64,000 bases of DNA, taken from the NCBI GenBank assembly GCA_017311315.1, contig CM029627.1, forward strand, positions 1,332,447-1,396,446. The letters are read 5' to 3'. The notes below the pieces were generated by a model. That model was not told where the DNA came from. It made no database searches and saw nothing but the letters and a program-made list of their open reading frames with translations. Every line of letters starts with the position of its first letter. Within the stretch, counting starts at the first letter, position 1. A program made the position numbers and the translations under genes. This document shows positions 46,312-57,220 of this stretch, piece after piece. The stretch is from Dendrocalamus latiflorus (lineage: Eukaryota; Streptophyta; Magnoliopsida; Poales; Poaceae).

Positions 46312-49300
46312 TGAAACAACCAAAATTTTTGCAAAATCAAAATTTGTATTGAATTGCTTTGGATTTGAACTCCATCTCCTCCACAGCCATAATCTACACG
46401 AATCTCAAAGCAAAACCACCCCTTAATCCCAGTCATCACGGCGTCATAACGGGAGAAACGGGATTTTTCCCGCGGGCACTGTAGCAAGTCTGAAAAATCA
46501 CCGCCGCCGCTGATTTTTGCCCCGCCGCCGACCTCCTTCGCGCCTGCACGCCGCTGCCAGCTCCTGCCCCCTCTGTCAGATGCCGTACCGCGCCTTAAAT
46601 GCATCTACATCGCTGTCGGCCGCCGCCTAACTCTCCCGCTGCTCCCGTGCCCCGTTTCGCCTCCGCCTCCACCCGCCTCTGCCGCTTTCTCGCCCCTTCC
46701 TCTCACAGCCGCAGCCGCCCCGTACACTGCCGACCCTGAGCCCCCAACAGCCGTGGAGTGACGCCCAAGCCGGCCGAGCCTTCTCGAGCTCCAGCTCACT
46801 GCCGCCGCCAAATATCTCCCCGCCCCTTTCGGTGAACCGCCATTCCATGGCTATTTAAGCCACCCCAACCCTCCCACTATACTCCATTGGCGTCCCCGAA
46901 GCTCCTCAACCACTCCCGAGCATCCCCCGTCCCCCTCAACTCCGGTAATTCCAAGAACCCCCAAATTCATGCCCTAACCCAATGTCCTATCTCCGGGCCT
47001 CTACTCTCCAATTCCCTCCGCTTCTAGCATCCTCATAGCCCTAGAAACCTCCCCCGGCCATGGCCTTGAGCTCCCAAACCCCCACCTCCCCTGGCACCAT
47101 GAGCCACCCCACCTCCGAAAACGGCTCCCGTGGCCAGCCCAACCCGAGCCATCCGAGCTTCGGCCAACGCCCCTCCAATCTTCCCTACGCCCCACTGATG
47201 CTCTAGGACCAGCCCAATTGCTTCAAGAGCCTCCCAGTCGCCACAGCTTTCAAAATCGGCCGTGGAAGGGATGACCTCGCCGCCGGCGATTGCCGCCTCC
47301 TCTGGGCCCGCAACCACCCAAAATGGAACCACCTCACCTCCCCGAACCCATCCATGGCTTTGGTTTGCGTCGCACTTCACCCGAGCTCCGCCGGTAGCCA
47401 CCGCCCACTCCTCTACTCCTCTGCGCGCGCGGGAACGGTTGGAGAAGAAGAACAGTGCCTTGCACTGTTCCCCTGGCCCCGCCGCCCCGACCTGGCTAGG
47501 CCAAGCCAACTCGCCCGCGTCGGATGCGCCGCACCACCGCGCCAGGCGCGCCCGACCCGAGCCGCCCCGCAACGCGGTTGAACCCAGCCGAGCTGCCGCG
47601 CCCGTTCCAACCGATTCGAGCCCAATCGACGTGGTTCGACCCAGCCAATTCGCCCGAACCCGAGGAACAGTGCACCGAGCCCGATGAACAGTGTTGGACC
47701 CAAACCCAAAAATGCATATTTATACTCCCCAGATTCGTTTCGAGCCCGCCAACCCAAATCCAAGGCCCATTTCCCCATATAGCCCTCCTATAACCCAGTA
47801 TCATCAATTTAATGGAGTTCTTCGGATTTTCTTTATTCTTTTAATTTCTTTATTCCTGGCTCATTCCTTCGGGCATGGAATTGATTTATTTTAATTGTTT
47901 TACGCTAGCTTCCGGGATCGAGGTTTTGCAAGACCAGGAGGGAGAAGCTCAAGTCCAGGCCCAGCCCGTCGAAGATTACGAATTAACCGAAATAGTAAAT
48001 CCGCAAGGCAAGTCACACATACTTTGATCATGTTGAACCTACATTTCCGCTATTTATTTATTTACTTGTACTTTCATTATGCTATTTGCGCAATATTATT
48101 TTATGTACAATAAATGCTTAGAATGACATGATACTAGTTATGTCCTACCACCCGAAAAAGCCCAGTCTAATTTGATGGCCATATTCACCTTGACAAGACA
48201 TAGTAATATTGATTATAGCAATAATATGTAATCATGATGGCTTAGAGAATCAACATTTTCTGTTAGTAAAAGAGTCGGTATTTATTTGGGAAGTGGTAAG
48301 CAAGGATCGTGGGATCCTGTGACTTTAACCAAGGGTGAAGGCAAGTATCACAAATCAGTGACAGTGTTGCGGCACTGGACAAGAATTTGTGGGGAAGAAA
48401 CTGCCACCGGTGAAAATACAAGGACTAGACCCTTATGCTGAGTAAAGAACATAGTTGTCGCCCAACCACAAGTGTTGATACGTCAAACCTGGTCTAGTAA
48501 CTGCTCAAATTCAATTGAACCTCTACGAACGCCGGGTGGAGGCAAAGTGTGAGTACATACGGAAGGGAGTTAAGGGAGGGCCGTATGGAAGTTGGCACAG
48601 GTATCGTTTTTACTATTGTTCTGATTATCGGGTGTCCACACAATAGTAGGCTGAGGTAAGTCAGAGGTTACGGCCTGGGCTTGTTGAGGAAGTCTACTAG
48701 GTAGAGACTATATAAAGAATTGAGCAATGAACAACCTTGTTTTCTCAATTCAGTCATGAGGATTGAGGAATCTTGTGGGTAAAGCAGGGCAGCTCTGCAG
48801 AGTCATAAAATAATGGTATTCGAATACGCCGTGCTTCCGGTAAATGAAGCTGTGTTTAATGGGTGAATCCAATAACAAGGCATAAGTAGATTTGGAAAGG
48901 ATTTGGTGATGTTGGTGGTTTGGTAATTGAACTTTGAAAACCCCCCCTAAAGTTCATAGAAAGCTTTGATTTTATGTTCAAAATCTGTTTACAACTAAAA
49001 CTACATCCACATAAAATAATGAACATTTCCCCATCACTTGATGTACCTTACATGTAGTTAATGGTAGCCTCCGTGTGACTTGTTGAGTACGGTTGGTTGT
49101 ACTCATGCTTGCAAAAATCATTACCAGATAATGCTTAATAAGAAGGTGAAGGAGTTTTCCGAAGACGACGCAGAATTCTACGAAATAGACGACGCTGAGT
49201 GTTAGGGTTTATTCTACACTCAGGCCTGCCTGTGGAGTTTCTTTTGGTAATGTACCTTTGGGCTGCACGCCTTTATGTAAAACTTAGCTGTAAGCTTTAC

Positions 49301-49433
49301 TTTTGTATTAAAGTTTAATTTTATGTTTAAGCATGCTTTGGCAATGGTACACATTCTTCTACAGTACTCGCAGCTGAACAATCCTGGGCAGTTGCGAGGT
49401 TAACCTACGCTCCCAGAAATGGGGGTTGTTACA
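46312..49433 (+). mobile_element. Gypsy-type solo LTR inserted in the LINE remnant
   Basis: A 3122-bp LTR begins TGAAACAACC and ends GGTTGTTACA (inverted terminal match 9 of 10). It is flanked by the perfect 5-bp duplication GTTGG (46307-46311 and 49434-49438). No primer-binding site, gag or pol. The left part is GC-rich (46450-47690, all long ORFs there are composition-driven), followed by AT-rich sequence with a TATTTATACTC-like site near 47718. Intact flanks plus a single LTR indicate intra-element recombination. The LINE frame resumes directly after the second GTTGG. Confidence 0.92.
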
Positions 49434-49438
49434 GTTGG

Positions 49439-49740
49439 GACCAATGGTGAGTTCCTTTGGAGATAGACAACTGATGGCAAATACTCACCCAAATCAGCTT
49501 ACAACACCCTGTGCCAAGGTACGATACTCCTCCCTTGTGCCAAGCAGCTATGGAAGAGTTCGACACCCCTTAAGGAGTTCTTCGTTTGGCCGTCTTCTGT
49601 CAATTCTATCTTAACTGTCGTGTTAGCGCTAGGCAAGGTTCTTTCCCGCCTTAGGGCAAGTCGTAGTTATTCGTGGACTCTTTTGTACTGTTTGATTTTG
49701 GTTCCTAGTTTGGCCTTTAGGGTATTTCTGTACTTCCCTT
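49439..49740 (+). pseudogene. LINE remnant, part 2 (continuation after the LTR)
   Basis: The frame TDGKYSPKSAYNTLC and QLWKSSTPLRSSSLAVF corresponds to the C-terminal W-x-DG-x-Y-SAY block of LINE ORF2, directly following the part ending at 46306. The tail (TTTTGTACTGTTTGATTTTG and TTTCTGTACTTCCC) resembles a LINE 3' UTR. Confidence 0.75.
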
Positions 49741-49785
49741 CTTCTCAGAGCACTGTAGCTCATTTGGGCTTGATCATTTGGCTTT

Positions 49786-50045
49786 TTTTGTGGCTTATGG
49801 CTGAAAAGCACTGTAGCTGGCTGAAAAAACACTGTGGCTGACAGATGCTTATTTAGCATAATTAAATTTTAAAAAAATAAAAAAAAATATGTTAGCCCAT
49901 TACGTATAATACAAACAAATACGGGAAAAAAAAGAATCGGCAAAAAAGCTCAACAAAAAACCAAAAGTTCATAAAAAGACAAAATTTATGAATAATGAAA
50001 AATAAGTCAAAAACTAAAAGCTAAAGCCAAAACGATCACAGAGCT
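49786..50045 (-). mobile_element. MITE, inverted pair member 1
   Basis: Contains GGCTGAAAAGCACTGTAGCTG, CTTATTTAGCATAATTAAAT and ATGTTAGCCCATTACGTATA. The same phrases appear reverse-complemented in 50868-51150. About 260 bp, non-coding, A-rich. Confidence 0.65.
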
Positions 50046-50384
50046 TCTGCCTTTTTCGTTAAAAAAGAGACAGTCCAGAACTACTTGCCTGACTTCGACA
50101 GTTTTGACTGCACTTCACAAGTACACCAGAGGAATAACTTAGGGCTTGTTTGGAAATGAGGATTTTCAAAGAAATCTTGTATAATAGGAATTCAATAGGA
50201 ACTTTTCACGGGATTCTGCAAAAATTCTCACGTTCCAATTGTGGCCTAAACTTTGTTGTTAGTTTTCAAATCGAACTAGTTTCTGCGACCATTTTTTTCT
50301 TAATTGGCCTCCTTTTCCAGACCATTTTCTCAGTTTCTCTTCCTTTATCAGGCTTGCTGGACAAGGATACCAGGCAACCGGTTT

Positions 50385-50727
50385 GGTGTACTTGCGATTC
50401 AGCGCGAGGGAAGAAATGAGAGGAAAACTTCCATCCCTGCTCTGTACTTGGTTCAGTGAACTTGTCTGGATTTTGCAATTGCTATTTGCCGTCTGCGTGT
50501 TCTTGACGCTTGGATTCATGCAGCCTTGCAAGGTGGTGCGAGCTTAGCTCAGAATCCCTTCTCGGGCCCTTGCAATTGTTCATGCCCTTCAGGAAAAGAG
50601 GCTCCTTGTCCAATTCCGCCGCCACCTCTCGCCAGAGATGAGAGGCTACTACTGCTTGTTCCACTTCTTCCTCCTCTACGTTCTGCTCCACGTCCAGTGT
50701 GGATTCAGACCCATGGTAAAGTAGATT
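50385..50727 (+). pseudogene. Truncated duplicate of the 5' end of the downstream LRR receptor gene
   Basis: Closely matches 52730-53097, from CTTGCGATTCAGCGCGAG through the leader (CTTGGATTCATGCAGCCTTG) to the signal peptide. ATG at 50638 opens a 28-codon frame MRGYYCLFHFFLLYVLLHVQ..., nearly the same as the signal peptide of the intact gene (MGGYYCLFHFLLLSVLLHV), then stops at 50724. All LRR sequence is missing. It retains the upstream leader, so a transcript could still start nearby, but only a short signal-peptide-like product is encoded. Confidence 0.85.
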
Positions 50728-50867
50728 TCTGTCTAAGGCCTAGGAAAATTTTTAATGTAAAGTCTAGATAATTTTAGTCTAGCTCGGGTAGTAATTTAGT
50801 AGTTCATCCCAGGTAATTTAAGCCTGCCCCACTTCTCAGGTGCAATAGAGGAAGCAGTTGCCTTAGC

Positions 50868-51150
50868 TGGCGGCCCCGTTCGTTTTGGCTTCAGCTTCTG
50901 GCTTTTGTCTTATTTTTCACTATTCATAAATTTCATCTTTTTCTGAACTTTTGACTTTTTTTTATCTTTTTTGCCGGTTCTTTTTTTCCGGTATTTGTTT
51001 ACATTATACGTGATGGGCTAATATGTTTTTTATTTTTAATTTTTTTTAAATTTAATTATGCTAAATAAGCCTCTGTCAGCTACAGTATTTTTTCAGCCAG
51101 CTACAGTGCTTTTCAGCCATAAGCCACAAAAAAAAGCCATATTGATCACA
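50868..51150 (+). mobile_element. MITE, inverted pair member 2
   Basis: Inverted relative of 49786-50045: carries ATACGTGATGGGCTAATATG, TAATTATGCTAAATAAGC and CAGCTACAGTGCTTTTCAGC. The two copies face each other around the truncated receptor copy. Confidence 0.65.
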
Positions 51151-51669
51151 GCCAAGTGAAAGAAAATCAATAGTCTCATCTTCTTCATCAGACTTCTCAA
51201 GGAAGATACTCTCTTAATCTTCCCTAACCTGTATAACTGCACTGTTAGGTCTAGTCTTTGGGCTAGCCTCATCAAAAGTAATCGCGTAGGTTTTACAATT
51301 TTATTAGTCTCCAAATTACATGATAGCCTCATGAGCAGGATAGTTTAAAAAATATCACATCAAAAAGATTTAGACTCAGTTATCAAGGTTGCCAGGTTTT
51401 AGAATGAACTAATTGCAACAAAACACTCTAAAGTGAGGCACACTGGACCTAACGATCTCAACTCATATGAGGTCTTGTGCAATGATTCTCAAGAGAACTC
51501 TGTTAGACACATAACAGGCAGTGTAAATAGCATCAGTTCAATACCTCCTAAGCATTGCATACTCATCTAGCATAGTCCTAGTCATCTCAACTAAAGTTCT
51601 ATTCCTCTTCTCAGCTAAACCATTCTACAATAACGAGCTTTTGACTTTTGGCTTTTGCTACAATAACGA

Positions 51670-51779
51670 GCTTTAAATGATGCGTCTTTTTAAGGTGGGG
51701 TCTACAAGTCGATTATAGTAGACACTGTACTGATTTCAATTATACCGGCCAAAATCACATGCAACTGTCTATCACTTCT

Positions 51780-51817
<38 letters not shown>

Positions 51818-51870
51818 CAGGCAAAATTCAAAAGCTATAAGCCACAGTCTAAAAGAACCTACCCTTAGTG
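51670..51870 (+). mobile_element. Dispersed MITE-like repeat, copy C, within the copia remnant
   Basis: Contains AGTCGATTATAGTAGACACT, GGCCAAAATCACATGCAAC and CTAAAAGAACCTACCC, matching copies A, B and D. It interrupts the copia integrase homology and includes a (TC)n run. Confidence 0.6.
51782..51813. repeat. (CT)n microsatellite
   Basis: Sixteen CT units inside MITE copy C. Confidence 0.95.
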
Positions 51871-53028
51871 TCATTGTCATTCCTAATGACTCTAAGGGTT
51901 AACTCTCTAAAATGATCAAACATCTCGTCCTTATATGCCAGAAAGTAAACCTAAGAGTATCTAGAGTAATCATCCATAATGATAATTCCCCAGCAACTAA
52001 AGCCTAAAATGACCTATAGTGTCCATGTGCAAAAGCTGTCCAGAACTATGAGTCATGATCATGGTAAAATCTATAGAGTCTGAAACAACAAGACACCTAA
52101 GCACAGAAGAAGACTCTAAGAACTCAGCTCTAAAAATCTTGTCTAGACATGAGATCCTAAAGACCAGGTCCTCAGACTGATCTAGAACCCTGCAAACATT
52201 TTTTCTAGAACTCACACTGAGACCATCATCAATTAATTGTGAAACTTAAAGTAAATTGTATTTGAATTTGCTTAACAAAACAACATCCTTGAGTATGAAG
52301 TTGTGGTTGATATGTAATGTGCCATTGACTATCATGATCCTGATCAACTTGTCGCTGGATGTACTAGTAAATAAGGAGAACTATTTTGAATCTCTAATCA
52401 TGTAGCAAGAAAAGTCAAATTTTACTAACCACGTATTTTCCTTCCTCGCTCACCGGACTTGCTTCACATGAGAAGAAATGTATCAGCATTAGGGTTAGCA
52501 ATGAAAGGTCCAGTTGAGTCAAGGAGAGGAGAGAGAGGAAGGAAGAAAGAAAAAAAAAATAAATTAATCTTGATTAAATAAAGAGGGTAGGGGGAAAAGA
52601 GAGAGACAAATCCGATCCGCACTGCTGCGCGCACTGGAGGCAAAACCAACCGTCCCTTTCTGTTTTCTTTTTTCTTTTTGACTTCCCCTCTTGCTCCTGT
52701 GGTGTCTCGTCCTCTTTTTGCGTCTCAAAATCTTGCGATTCAGCGCGAGGGGGGAAATGAGAGGAAAATTTCCCATGCTTGCGCTGCTCTTGGTTCTGTG
52801 AACATTCTGGATTTCTTGCTTAAAGGACACGTCTTTCCTTCCTTTTTTGGGTTCTTGCTGCAACAATTGCTATCCATCAGCGCGCGTGTTCTTGATGCTT
52901 GGATTCATGCAGCCTTGCAAGGTGCTGTGAGTTTTAGCCGACAATTCCTTCCTGAGTCCTCGCAATTGCTCATGCCCTGCAGAAAAAAGAGCCCCCTTTC
53001 TCAATTCCGCCTCCGCCTCTCACCGGAG

Positions 53029-55257
53029 ATGGGAGGCTACTACTGCTTGTTCCACTTCTTGCTCCTCTCCGTCCTGCTCCACGTCCATGGTGGTCACTCC
53101 CTGAACCAGACGTGCGACCCCACCGACCTGGAGGCGCTTCTATCCTTCTCCAATGACTTGGACAGGAAGGGCGCGGGGCTCGTCGGATGGGTTCCCAACG
53201 ACGCCGCCTGCTGTTCCTGGACCGGCGTTTCCTGCGATCTTGGGAGGGTGGTCGGGTTGGATCTCTCCAACAAGAGCCTCCACGGCGTCATCTCCTCCTC
53301 GATCGCCTCTCTCGATGGCCTCGAAACGCTAAACCTCTCTCGGAACTCGCTCCGCGGCCAGGCGCCGGCGGGGCTAGGCAAGTTCGTGAGGCTGCGGGTG
53401 CTCGACCTCAGCGCGAACGGGCTCTCCGGCGCGTTCCCGGCGAGCGACGACGGCTTCATGGCGATCGAGATTGTAAACATCTCCAACAACGAATTCAGCG
53501 GGCCGCACCCTGTGTTCCTCGGCGCGACGAACCTGACGGTTCTTGATATCTCTAGCAACGCCTTCTCCGGCGGCATCAACGCCACCGCGCTCTGCGTTGC
53601 GCCAGTCAATGTCCTGCGGTTCTCATCTAATGCTTTCTCTGGTGAAATCCCCGCCGGCTTCGGCCGGTGCAAGGCACTCGCCGAGCTCTCTCTCGACAGC
53701 AATGGCCTCGCGGGGAGCCTCCCCGGCGACCTGTACACGATGCCACATTTGAGGAGGCTGAGCTTACAGGAAAATCAGCTCTCCGGTAGGCTCGACAACC
53801 TCGGTAACCTCTCTCAGCTTACACAGACTGACTTGTCATACAACATGTTCACTGGCTCCATCCCTGATGTGTTCGGGGGTTTGAGGAGGCTAGAGTCCTT
53901 GAACTTGGCCAGCAATGGGTTCAATGGCCCACTGCCTGATTCCCTGTCGAGCTGCCCAATGCTGAGGGTGGTCAGCCTAAGGAACAACTCGTTCTCCGGT
54001 GAGATTACTATCGACTTCAATTTGCTGCCAAGACTGAACACTTTCAATGCTGGGACAAACAAGCTGACTGGTGCTATACCTCCTGGCCTCGCGCGGTGCA
54101 CCGAGTTGAGGACGCTGAACCTTGCATGGAACAAGCTTGAGGGAGAGATACCGGAGAGCTTCAAGAATTTGATATCGCTGTCGTACCTATCGTTAACGGG
54201 GAATGGCATCACCAACCTGTCATCGGCATTGCAGGTCTTGCAGCACCTGCCCAACCTGACGAGCTTGGTGCTTACCAAGAACTTCTGTGGTGGTGAGACA
54301 ATGCCAATGGATGGCATCAAAGGGTTCAAGAGCATGCAGGTGCTTGTCCTGGCAAACTGTGCACTCTCGGGCACGATTCCACCTTGGTTAAAGAACTTGG
54401 AGAACCTCAATTTGCTGGACATTTCGTGGAACAAGTTGAATGGGAAGATCCCGCCATGGTTAGGCCATCTGAACAATCTCTTCTACATTGATCTGTCAAA
54501 CAATTCGTTCAGTGGGGAGCTTCCTGAGAGCTTTACACAGATGAGGAGTTTAATTTCAAGTAATGGCTCGAGTGAGCAGGCTTCAACAGAGGACCTCCCA
54601 TTATTCATTAAGAAGAATTCAAGTGGCAAAGATTTGCAGTACAACCAAGTCAGCAGCTTCCCACCCTCGCTGATCCTCTCTAACAACTTGCTTGCTGGGT
54701 CAGTCTTGCCAGGCTTTGGCCATCTTGTGAAGCTTCATGTGCTTGACTTGAGCTGGAACAACTTCTCGGGGCAAATTCCTGATGAGTTGTCAAACATGTC
54801 GAGCTTGGAAATGTTGAATTTGGCCCACAATGATCTCAGTGGGAGCATACCATCATCTCTGACGAAGCTACATTTTCTCTCCAAGTTTGATGTCTCATAC
54901 AACAATTTGGCTGGAGGTATCCCAACAGGGGGGCAATTTTCCACATTCACGAATGATGATTTTGAGGGCAATTCTGCACTCTGTCTTATGTGGAATTTCT
55001 CCTGTTTTAAGACGTTGGAATCAGGAAATGAGCAGCGCATTGACACAGATAATGCAATGTCTCCGATGATATACATCACCGTGGAAGCGGGAATTGCTTT
55101 TGGGCTTTTGACCGTCTGGAACGTATTGTTTTTTGCGAGGGCTTGGAGGGCAGCGTATTTTCGGATGGTTGATAAGTTCTTCGATACGCTATATGTCATA
55201 ACAATGGTGAACGTGAACAGGCTCAGAAGAAAATGGGAGAATGAAGATCATCCTTAA
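53029..55257 (+). CDS. LRR receptor-like protein, PSKR-like ectodomain without kinase
   Basis: Intronless, 742 aa from the ATG at 53029. Signal peptide 1-24 (MGGYYCLFHFLLLSVLLHVH). N-terminal LRR cap 29-65 with CDPTDLEALLSF and CCSWTGVSC. About twenty plant-type LRRs (LxxLxLxxNxLxGxIP) to about residue 650. They are interrupted near 505-545 by an island with EDLPLFIKKNSSGKDLQYNQ and FPPSLILSNN, typical of phytosulfokine receptors. C-terminal cap with GGQFSTFTNDDFEGNSALC. Membrane segment about 680-704 (YITVEAGIAFGLLTVWNVLF), then a tail of about 38 residues with AYFRMVDKFFDTLYVI, which is the RLP-type tail. No kinase follows within the next kilobase. Likely a cell-surface protein at the plasma membrane; a partner kinase would be needed for signalling. 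An open frame extends upstream without a good start; an in-frame ATG at 52972 precedes no signal peptide. Confidence 0.9.
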   Translation: MGGYYCLFHFLLLSVLLHVHGGHSLNQTCDPTDLEALLSFSNDLDRKGAGLVGWVPNDAACCSWTGVSCDLGRVVGLDLSNKSLHGVISSSIASLDGLETLNLSRNSLRGQAPAGLGKFVRLRVLDLSANGLSGAFPASDDGFMAIEIVNISNNEFSGPHPVFLGATNLTVLDISSNAFSGGINATALCVAPVNVLRFSSNAFSGEIPAGFGRCKALAELSLDSNGLAGSLPGDLYTMPHLRRLSLQENQLSGRLDNLGNLSQLTQTDLSYNMFTGSIPDVFGGLRRLESLNLASNGFNGPLPDSLSSCPMLRVVSLRNNSFSGEITIDFNLLPRLNTFNAGTNKLTGAIPPGLARCTELRTLNLAWNKLEGEIPESFKNLISLSYLSLTGNGITNLSSALQVLQHLPNLTSLVLTKNFCGGETMPMDGIKGFKSMQVLVLANCALSGTIPPWLKNLENLNLLDISWNKLNGKIPPWLGHLNNLFYIDLSNNSFSGELPESFTQMRSLISSNGSSEQASTEDLPLFIKKNSSGKDLQYNQVSSFPPSLILSNNLLAGSVLPGFGHLVKLHVLDLSWNNFSGQIPDELSNMSSLEMLNLAHNDLSGSIPSSLTKLHFLSKFDVSYNNLAGGIPTGGQFSTFTNDDFEGNSALCLMWNFSCFKTLESGNEQRIDTDNAMSPMIYITVEAGIAFGLLTVWNVLFFARAWRAAYFRMVDKFFDTLYVITMVNVNRLRRKWENEDHP

Positions 55258-55930
55258 AGCAAGTCCGACGTGGCTCTTCACACTTTCTAAGTATTAACCA
55301 GGCGCTTGTGTGCAAATGTTTTACTTCATACAATGTTGTATTTGTATGCTTTTTTCCCCCCGGATTCATTAGCTGAATAGATTTAGCAGCGGTGGTCGTG
55401 TGGTTAGATTTGAATTTCCCTTCATGTTGTCGACAAAATTGTCTTTGAGACTGACTATGCATTGATACAGCAAAATTAAGAACTGCATGGTGACGCCTTT
55501 GCTAACTCACATTTGAATATCCAGTTAAGAAGGAATCTGGAGCCACATGAACTGGTGTTATGGCATGAACTTCAGAGAAGGGTTCAACAGGTGGTGTTAG
55601 TTTACTACTGTTAGCAGTGACGAAGACAGGATAAAAATGGAGGGTGTGCTTAAAAAAATTAGCTAAATTGACACAAACATAGCATTTTACTCTTGTGCAA
55701 TTCACACTAGCTATACCAAAGCTTGTTTAAATGACAACAAAACACATTTTCAGATAATATGGCAAAGAAGTTTGTGCAACCATGTGTATATAGATCATAA
55801 TACTCATACTACATAAAACAAAATTGTGATCTGCCCTCAAGGGTGTAGAAGCACGCATCTGCACACATTCAAGCATTTGCCTAAGTTCGCATATTTTGGT
55901 TGTGTGATGCTGAACTGCAATCAAAGGGTG

Positions 55931-56020
55931 CATGGCATATAAGTCATATGCATCAGCGTTTGCACATTTTATAATCATGGCATATAAGTCATATGCATCA
56001 GCGTTTGCACATTTTATAAT
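55931..56020. repeat. Perfect 45-bp tandem duplication
   Basis: Two adjacent copies of a 45-bp unit starting CATGGCATATAAGTCATATG (55931 and 55976), apparently identical, so probably recent. Confidence 0.9.
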
Positions 56021-56877
56021 TAACTCGAGTATGGAGGAAAATGACACACAGCTAAGCACTGATTTCGCAACTAAGGATCAAACACCTTAAGAACACTTGG
56101 AGAAACCAAAATATAAAATTCCATTGGTGTTAACACATCGACCACATACTTGAACGACAAGCACGAAAAAAATGACAGTTCCGTAGGGAAATTTCAACTT
56201 GCAAAGTGTTGAACACAGTCAACCACATACTTGCTATAGCATGAATGTAACTCAAAAACAAACTAGACAAGCATAAGAGGAAAACACATCTAGAATGCAT
56301 TAGACTATCCTCTTATAGAGCATACCATCCATCACCTTCAGTGTTCCCCCCAAAGTGTAAAGGGAATACTAGCATCATATGCAAAAAGCACGGAACAGAG
56401 TACAGATGCCCAAAGAAACATCTTCGACACAAGTACAAACATAGCATGGGACATCTTGATTGTGTACTAGAGAATCACCACCAAGGCATGAAATCCAGGA
56501 CTTTCATCAGCTAAACGGACTGCAAAATTGAGCATCTTAAGTTTTTAACACTAACACAGAGTAGACAGAAAGGGCAGTAGCTCACGGCTCCAATCAAATG
56601 AACATGCATCTTTCAAGAACCTCAGGAAAGCATCGGAATTCAGAACATGGCGGCTAAGGAACTATAGCTTGGAACAGATCAATAGCTCAGGTGCGCACAA
56701 GAGGGGCCAAAGAAACAGTCAATATCAAGCATTAGACACGCCCTGACTCCTCACGCATAACGACGAACACCTCAAGTGCAGCCCAGATGAGGGCAGAAAG
56801 AGCGCTCAATCGAAATCCTTAAGGACGAATGGGACCATTCTACCGAGGTAGCCACTACATGCAAACAGGGAGAGATT

Positions 56878-56893
56878 GGGGGGGGGGGGGGGG
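56878..56893. repeat. Poly-G run of 16
   Basis: A homopolymer of 16 G. Length is likely to vary or to be mis-sequenced. It would encode a proline run on the minus strand. Confidence 0.9.
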
Positions 56894-57220
56894 CGAAGTT
56901 ACATGCGGGCCGGCAGTCGTGGAAGGAACGATCGTCGGCATCCTCGGCGAGATGGCGCCGCAGCTCCTCCCTCCTCTCCCGCCGCTTGTCACCGGCAGCA
57001 CCCGCCGGAGAGTACGTCCCTGTCATCGCGGCCGGCGCGGCGGACGCTGACAAGGTCAGATCTGGCCCGGCGCCTCCCTGGTCCTCCGCCGGCTGCCGCC
57101 TTGGCCTCCAGCCTCCAGGTCTGCGAAGAACGCGGCGCCGCGCATGTATACGAGGGGGTGGGGGCTCTGGCCAGCGGAGGGTAGGCTAGGGCTGCTAAAA
57201 GCCCCCGCCCCTCACTGTTA

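Larger units (their letters stand above)
51155..52330 (-). pseudogene. Copia retrotransposon remnant (pre-integrase to integrase)
   Basis: Minus-strand frames, broken by many stops, read GQLLHMDTIGHFRL (start of the integrase core in copia polyproteins), then, beyond an inserted repeat at about 51670-51870, NGLAEKRNRTLVEMTRTMLD and ACYVSNRVLL. Upstream is SRKNVCRVLDQSEDLVF. No LTRs are identifiable. Ancient and inactive. Confidence 0.8.
55258..57217 (-). other. Possible spliced or decayed minus-strand gene
   Basis: Three protein-like strings occur on the minus strand. MTGTYSPAGAAGDKRRERRE and LRRHLAEDADDRSFHDCRP lie at about 56920-57026. FLSRHVLNSDAFLRFLKDAC and SFDWSRELLPFLSTLC follow an acceptor-like CTATAG at about 56556-56664. 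LTPPVEPFSEVHAITPVHVA and PDSFLTGYSN lie between a CTAACAG acceptor and a GTGAGT donor at about 55510-55610. They could be exons of one gene, but I could not join them in a single frame without a hypothetical 11-bp exon, and I recognise no family. The rest of the stretch is AT-rich. Treat as unresolved. Confidence 0.25.

Noticed and set aside
46605..47807. ORFs of 100-180 aa on both strands
   Set aside because: Located in the GC-rich part of the solo LTR; no gag or pol homology.
52678..53028. 117-codon upstream extension of the receptor frame
   Set aside because: It starts at TTG, not ATG, duplicates untranslated leader sequence also present at 50385, and would place the signal peptide inside the protein.
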